Assembly (NCBI GenBank): GCA_021806355.1
Contig: JAJZXT010000119.1
Coordinates: forward strand, 1 to 6,387
Direction: 5' to 3'
From: Thermoplasmata archaeon
GTDB taxonomy: Archaea; Thermoplasmatota; Thermoplasmata; Thermoplasmatales; Thermoplasmataceae
DNA: 6,387 nt
Of the stretch, positions 4,655 through 6,387 are shown one piece after another (within the stretch, counting starts at the first letter, position 1; every line of letters starts with the position of its first letter). The notes under the pieces were generated by a model that saw only the letters and a list, made by a program, of their open reading frames with translations, did no database searches and was not told where the DNA came from. A program made the position numbers and the translations under genes.

Positions 4655-5675
4655 TTTTGTTCACCAGATCCTTAGCTGACGTGCGCCCATCAATACCCAG
4701 ACCAGCCAGGTCCAGCAGATTATGGCAATAGTTCACCACACGAATACCGTTGAAAGTTTTGGAGGATTTTATGACATCCCTGTCTGCCACATATATCCTC
4801 AAGGCACACCCACTTGTTTCTTTCACAGAATAGGTTCTAAGAAAACTCCGTTCCAAAGCATCAGGGATGTAAACATATGCAAAGTCATCTCTTATTATTG
4901 AAGAACCGTAATAAAGAGCAGAGGAGTGGGCAGTAAAAGCATAATCCACTCCTCGTTTGTTAAGATTTAATGCAACTTCATTTATGCAGTCGGTTGCAGT
5001 TTTGAAACCTGTGTTTATCGTTTCAACGTGAAAGCTTTCCAACGGCCTTTCCCACGAAACTGCGTTCAAAAGTCTGTCAATGTCTTTAATCATAATGCCA
5101 TATTCTCTTGATATTATCTGCGAATTTTCGAGTTTATGGATTGTTGTATTTGTCCAGCCATATGATATGCCCGTTTGTCTGGAGAGGGCAAGTATGTTAG
5201 GGGGCTTGTCCGTTAATATAGTGCACACTATTTTCCATGCCTTTTCTGAAGTAATTCTAGATGGAGATGGCTTTAAGTGATCGTATGGAGGTATTTCTTT
5301 GGAGGTAGTACTTATTGGTAGAAAACTATTGTACAATTTAGGAGGGATTATTAGCAACTCTATCCCAAGTTTATCGGCAAGTTCCTGAGTGCTATATTTC
5401 AACGACTTTCCCACGCAAATTAATCTCAGCCTCTTTCCTTCTTTAGGTTGCTCTCCTATCAAATGTGAAAGAGCATATATTCTGTAAATTGCGTCTTCAT
5501 TTATTCGAGACTTGACCTCGATAAGCGTTAAGGTATTTCTGGATTTAACTGCTATATCAACCAATAATTCTCTATCACCCACTCTAATTGGATATTCTCT
5601 CTCCACTTGTGCATCGGGTGCAATGCCGAGTTTTTCTAATATGAATTGATATTCTGGTTGCAATTCTGTGATCAC
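4638..5675 (-). CDS. AbiEi-like antitoxin/regulator with an N-terminal PD-(D/E)XK nuclease-like domain
   Basis: A 345-residue three-part protein. Residues 1-115 look like a restriction-endonuclease fold: LLVDIAVKSRNTLTLIEVKS gives D40, E53 and K55 in a D-x12-E-x-K arrangement, followed by a helix and the strand LRLICVG. Residues 140-205 form a winged helix-turn-helix (NILALSRQTGISYGWTNTTI). Residues 210-345 resemble the AbiEi C-terminal domain (DYAFTAHSSALYYG, then FNGIRVVNYCHNLLDLAG). AbiEi antitoxins silence AbiEii toxins and repress their own promoter. The winged helix here faces a tandem operator array immediately upstream, and the toxin gene overlaps the 3' end. Known AbiEi proteins are usually near 200 residues, so the nuclease-like domain is extra. 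It may cut invading DNA, or be a recruited binding module. The start is GTG at 5675, with a TATA-like box about 28 bases upstream. Confidence 0.78.
   Translation of the reverse strand: MITELQPEYQFILEKLGIAPDAQVEREYPIRVGDRELLVDIAVKSRNTLTLIEVKSRINEDAIYRIYALSHLIGEQPKEGKRLRLICVGKSLKYSTQELADKLGIELLIIPPKLYNSFLPISTTSKEIPPYDHLKPSPSRITSEKAWKIVCTILTDKPPNILALSRQTGISYGWTNTTIHKLENSQIISREYGIMIKDIDRLLNAVSWERPLESFHVETINTGFKTATDCINEVALNLNKRGVDYAFTAHSSALYYGSSIIRDDFAYVYIPDALERSFLRTYSVKETSGCALRIYVADRDVIKSSKTFNGIRVVNYCHNLLDLAGLGIDGRTSAKDLVNKIGRTE
4661..4665 (-). promoter_or_regulatory. GGTGA ribosome-binding site that fixes the TTG start of the toxin gene
   Basis: On the minus strand GGTGA, complementary to the archaeal 16S rRNA 3' end, lies 6 bases before the TTG at 4654. 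It is one of the few good Shine-Dalgarno sites in the window and belongs to an internal operon gene, which is where leaderless archaea typically keep them. Confidence 0.6.
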
Positions 5676-5679
5676 TTAG

Positions 5680-5763
5680 TATCTGTAATACGTGATAGCT
5701 TATTAAACTATCAGTGATACTTATCTGCAATTACTGATATCTTAAATACATATCAGTGATAGT
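5680..5763. promoter_or_regulatory. Tandem 42-bp operator repeat upstream of the AbiE-like operon
   Basis: Two head-to-tail 42-bp units, 5680-5721 and 5722-5763, match at most positions. Each unit has an 18-bp imperfect palindrome (TATCTGTAATACGTGATA, and TATCTGCAATTACTGATA), then an A/T-rich spacer, then the perfect 11-bp palindrome TATCAGTGATA (5709-5719 and 5751-5761, identical). The left unit straddles the TATA-like box of the AbiE-like operon. A bound winged-helix regulator would therefore block transcription, matching the autorepression reported for AbiEi proteins. The assignment to this regulator is inferred from position. Confidence 0.75.
5699..5708 (-). promoter_or_regulatory. TATA-like box of the AbiE-like operon
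   Basis: The minus strand reads GTTTAATAAG, centred about 28 bases before the GTG at 5675. It sits between the two palindromes of the first operator unit. The perfect palindrome GTGATCAC (5668-5675) overlaps the start codon itself. Confidence 0.5.
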
Positions 5764-5835
5764 GAGATGCCAAAATCAAGTAATCTTTTTAACTCTCCGT
5801 ATAATATATCACAAACAAATGCCCTATCTGAGCCA

Positions 5836-5848
5836 TTTATATATACAT
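5836..5848 (+). promoter_or_regulatory. TATA box of the small antitoxin-like gene
   Basis: ATTTATATATACA is a near-consensus archaeal TATA box centred about 26 bases before the ATG at 5868. It is the clearest promoter in the window. It favours 5868 over the GTG at 5862 as the start, and implies a leaderless transcript. Confidence 0.65.
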
Positions 5849-5867
5849 CAGTTATAAAGGCGTGTAC

Positions 5868-6110
5868 ATGGACTTTACAACTATACAAATTAACCGATCC
5901 ACACGAGAGAAGTTGAATGGGCTGAGAGCTTACAACAGAATGACATACGATGAGTTGCTGAACGCACTCATGTCATTAATTCCTGAAGGTGATGAGGAGG
6001 GAGTTTACACTGAGGATTTCAGGGCTTCTCTACTTAGAGGCCTCCTTGATGTGAAAGAGAATAGGATCAACACATTAGACGAAGTAAAGAAACGAATGGG
6101 AATCCAGTGA
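5868..6110 (+). CDS. Small ribbon-helix-helix-like antitoxin (DUF7557-type)
   Basis: An 80-residue protein starting MDFTTIQINRSTREKLNGLRAYNRMTYDELLNALMSLIP. The short beta strand TTIQINRST, then a basic first helix and a second helix (YDELLNALMSLI) after a turn, is the layout of archaeal VapB/ribbon-helix-helix antitoxins. The pattern I-x-I-x-x-x-T-x-x-x-L is typical of the small DUF7557-type proteins. The acidic linker EGDEEGVYTEDF and the C-terminal helix, ending LDEVKKRMGI, would be the toxin-binding part. The start at ATG 5868 is set by the TATA box; the GTG at 5862 adds two codons and is less likely. The stop overlaps the next ORF as GTGA. There is no PIN or RelE partner after it, which is unusual for this antitoxin type. 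Confidence 0.75.
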   Translation: MDFTTIQINRSTREKLNGLRAYNRMTYDELLNALMSLIPEGDEEGVYTEDFRASLLRGLLDVKENRINTLDEVKKRMGIQ

Positions 6111-6259
6111 ATGGCTTTGAAACTGAATATTTAGAGGGAACCCTTTTGCAGCTTTGGGGTATGGACATTCCTGTAGCCAAAAGGATAGTCTGGAAAATAG
6201 AAAACACAAGAAGTGATCCACACAGGTTCTTTGTGAAGTTGATAGGGAGAACTGAATAG
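6107..6259 (+). CDS. Unrecognised 50-residue ORF coupled to the antitoxin-like gene
   Basis: A short ORF beginning with GTG at 6107, inside the GTGA stop overlap of the upstream antitoxin-like gene, and ending in TAG at 6257-6259. The product begins NGFETEYLEGTLLQLWGMDI and continues to FFVKLIGRTE. It is mixed in charge with several aromatic residues, and has no signal peptide, membrane segment or Cys. I do not recognise the family. The overlap is the same kind used by the VapBC operon at the left end, so it sits exactly where a toxin gene would be. It could be a novel very small toxin, an accessory protein, or the truncated N-terminus of a lost toxin. It could also be a chance ORF, although the in-frame overlap argues against that. 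Confidence 0.5.
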   Translation: MNGFETEYLEGTLLQLWGMDIPVAKRIVWKIENTRSDPHRFFVKLIGRTE

Positions 6260-6312
6260 TCATAGAAGAAACATCTACAAGTGGCAGGGCTCGTCTTTTA
6301 TATCAGGTTTTT

Positions 6313-6333
6313 GTAATTATGAAAGTCAATTAC
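6313..6333 (+). repeat. Short hairpin before repeat copy E
   Basis: GTAATT (6313-6318) and AATTAC (6328-6333) are exact complements around a 9-nt loop. The hairpin is 7 bases upstream of the ATGG of copy E, about the same place as the hairpins before copies A and C. A TATA-like TTTTATATC lies just upstream at 6296-6304 but leads to no ORF, so a short RNA is conceivable. Confidence 0.4.
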
Positions 6334-6339
6334 GGTTAG

Positions 6340-6387
6340 AATGGAACTGTTGGGATTTAATTAAAGTTTTAAGGGAATACTCTTAGC
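6340..6387 (+). repeat. Dispersed hairpin repeat, copy E, running to the window edge
   Basis: The copy begins AATGGAACTGTTGGG. The hairpin at 6355-6378 pairs ATTT with GAAT and TTA with TAA around the loop AAGTTT, with a symmetric AA/GG internal loop in the middle. Its length (24 nt) and loop size equal those of copy C. Sequence outside the hairpin (ATGGAAC upstream, AATACT downstream) is shared with copy D. Confidence 0.6.

Noticed and set aside
6296..6342. A small gene driven by the TATA-like TTTTATATC near 6300
   Set aside because: The ATGs at 6318 and 6341 open only 6-7 codons. A noncoding RNA remains possible but unsupported.
582..6387. The dispersed repeats as a CRISPR array
   Set aside because: Copies are 0.7-2.5 kb apart, diverged, and separated by genes rather than uniform spacers; no cas gene is present.

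Overview
The window looks like archaeal chromosome, most likely from a Thermoplasmata/Thermoplasmatales-type acidophile. This is inferred from gene families and promoter style, not from a marker gene. Several genes have an A/T-rich TATA-like box centred about 25-28 bases before the start codon and no ribosome-binding site, as in leaderless archaeal transcripts. The gene content is accessory: VapBC toxin-antitoxin pairs, a RelE relic, an AbiE-type pair and insertion-sequence debris. No tRNA, rRNA or CRISPR array was seen.

Layout, left to right. (1) 2-579: a DUF217-type VapB antitoxin, cut by the window edge, overlapping a VapC PIN-domain RNase. (2) 670-1224: a peptidase S51-like protein whose C-terminus stops almost exactly where transposon DNA begins. 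(3) 1232-2227, minus strand: a DDE (IS4/ISH3-like) transposase, cut at its N-terminus and carrying one in-frame TGA. (4) 2352-3051, minus strand: a second VapBC operon with a palindromic operator between its TATA box and start codon. (5) 3274-3453: a 59-residue zinc-ribbon protein. (6) About 3590-3832: a decayed RelE toxin gene. (7) 3908-5675, minus strand: an AbiE-like type IV toxin-antitoxin pair. Its antitoxin/regulator carries an extra N-terminal PD-(D/E)XK nuclease-like domain, and its promoter holds a tandemly duplicated 42-bp operator array. (8) 5868-6259: a small ribbon-helix-helix-like (DUF7557-type) antitoxin overlapping an unrecognised 50-residue ORF, possibly an unusual toxin-antitoxin pair.

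The most notable unexplained signal is a short dispersed repeat present five times (near 582-625, 2210-2250, 3150-3195, 3840-3885 and 6340-6387). All copies have the same orientation and all lie at borders between gene modules. Each copy has a core close to CGGAATTTG and can fold into a 23-24 nt hairpin with a 6-nt loop. The stem shows compensatory and G-U-preserving changes between copies, and the same position is bulged in several of them. One copy coincides with the point where the transposase gene is broken off. The arrangement resembles modules separated by recombination or insertion-prone repeats, or relics of a non-autonomous mobile element.

Functionally, the window reads as a small defence/toxin-antitoxin island. 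Each toxin-antitoxin unit is a translationally coupled operon with overlapping genes, two of them (VapBC2 and the AbiE-like pair) have visible candidate autoregulatory operators, and the surroundings are scarred by transposition and gene decay.
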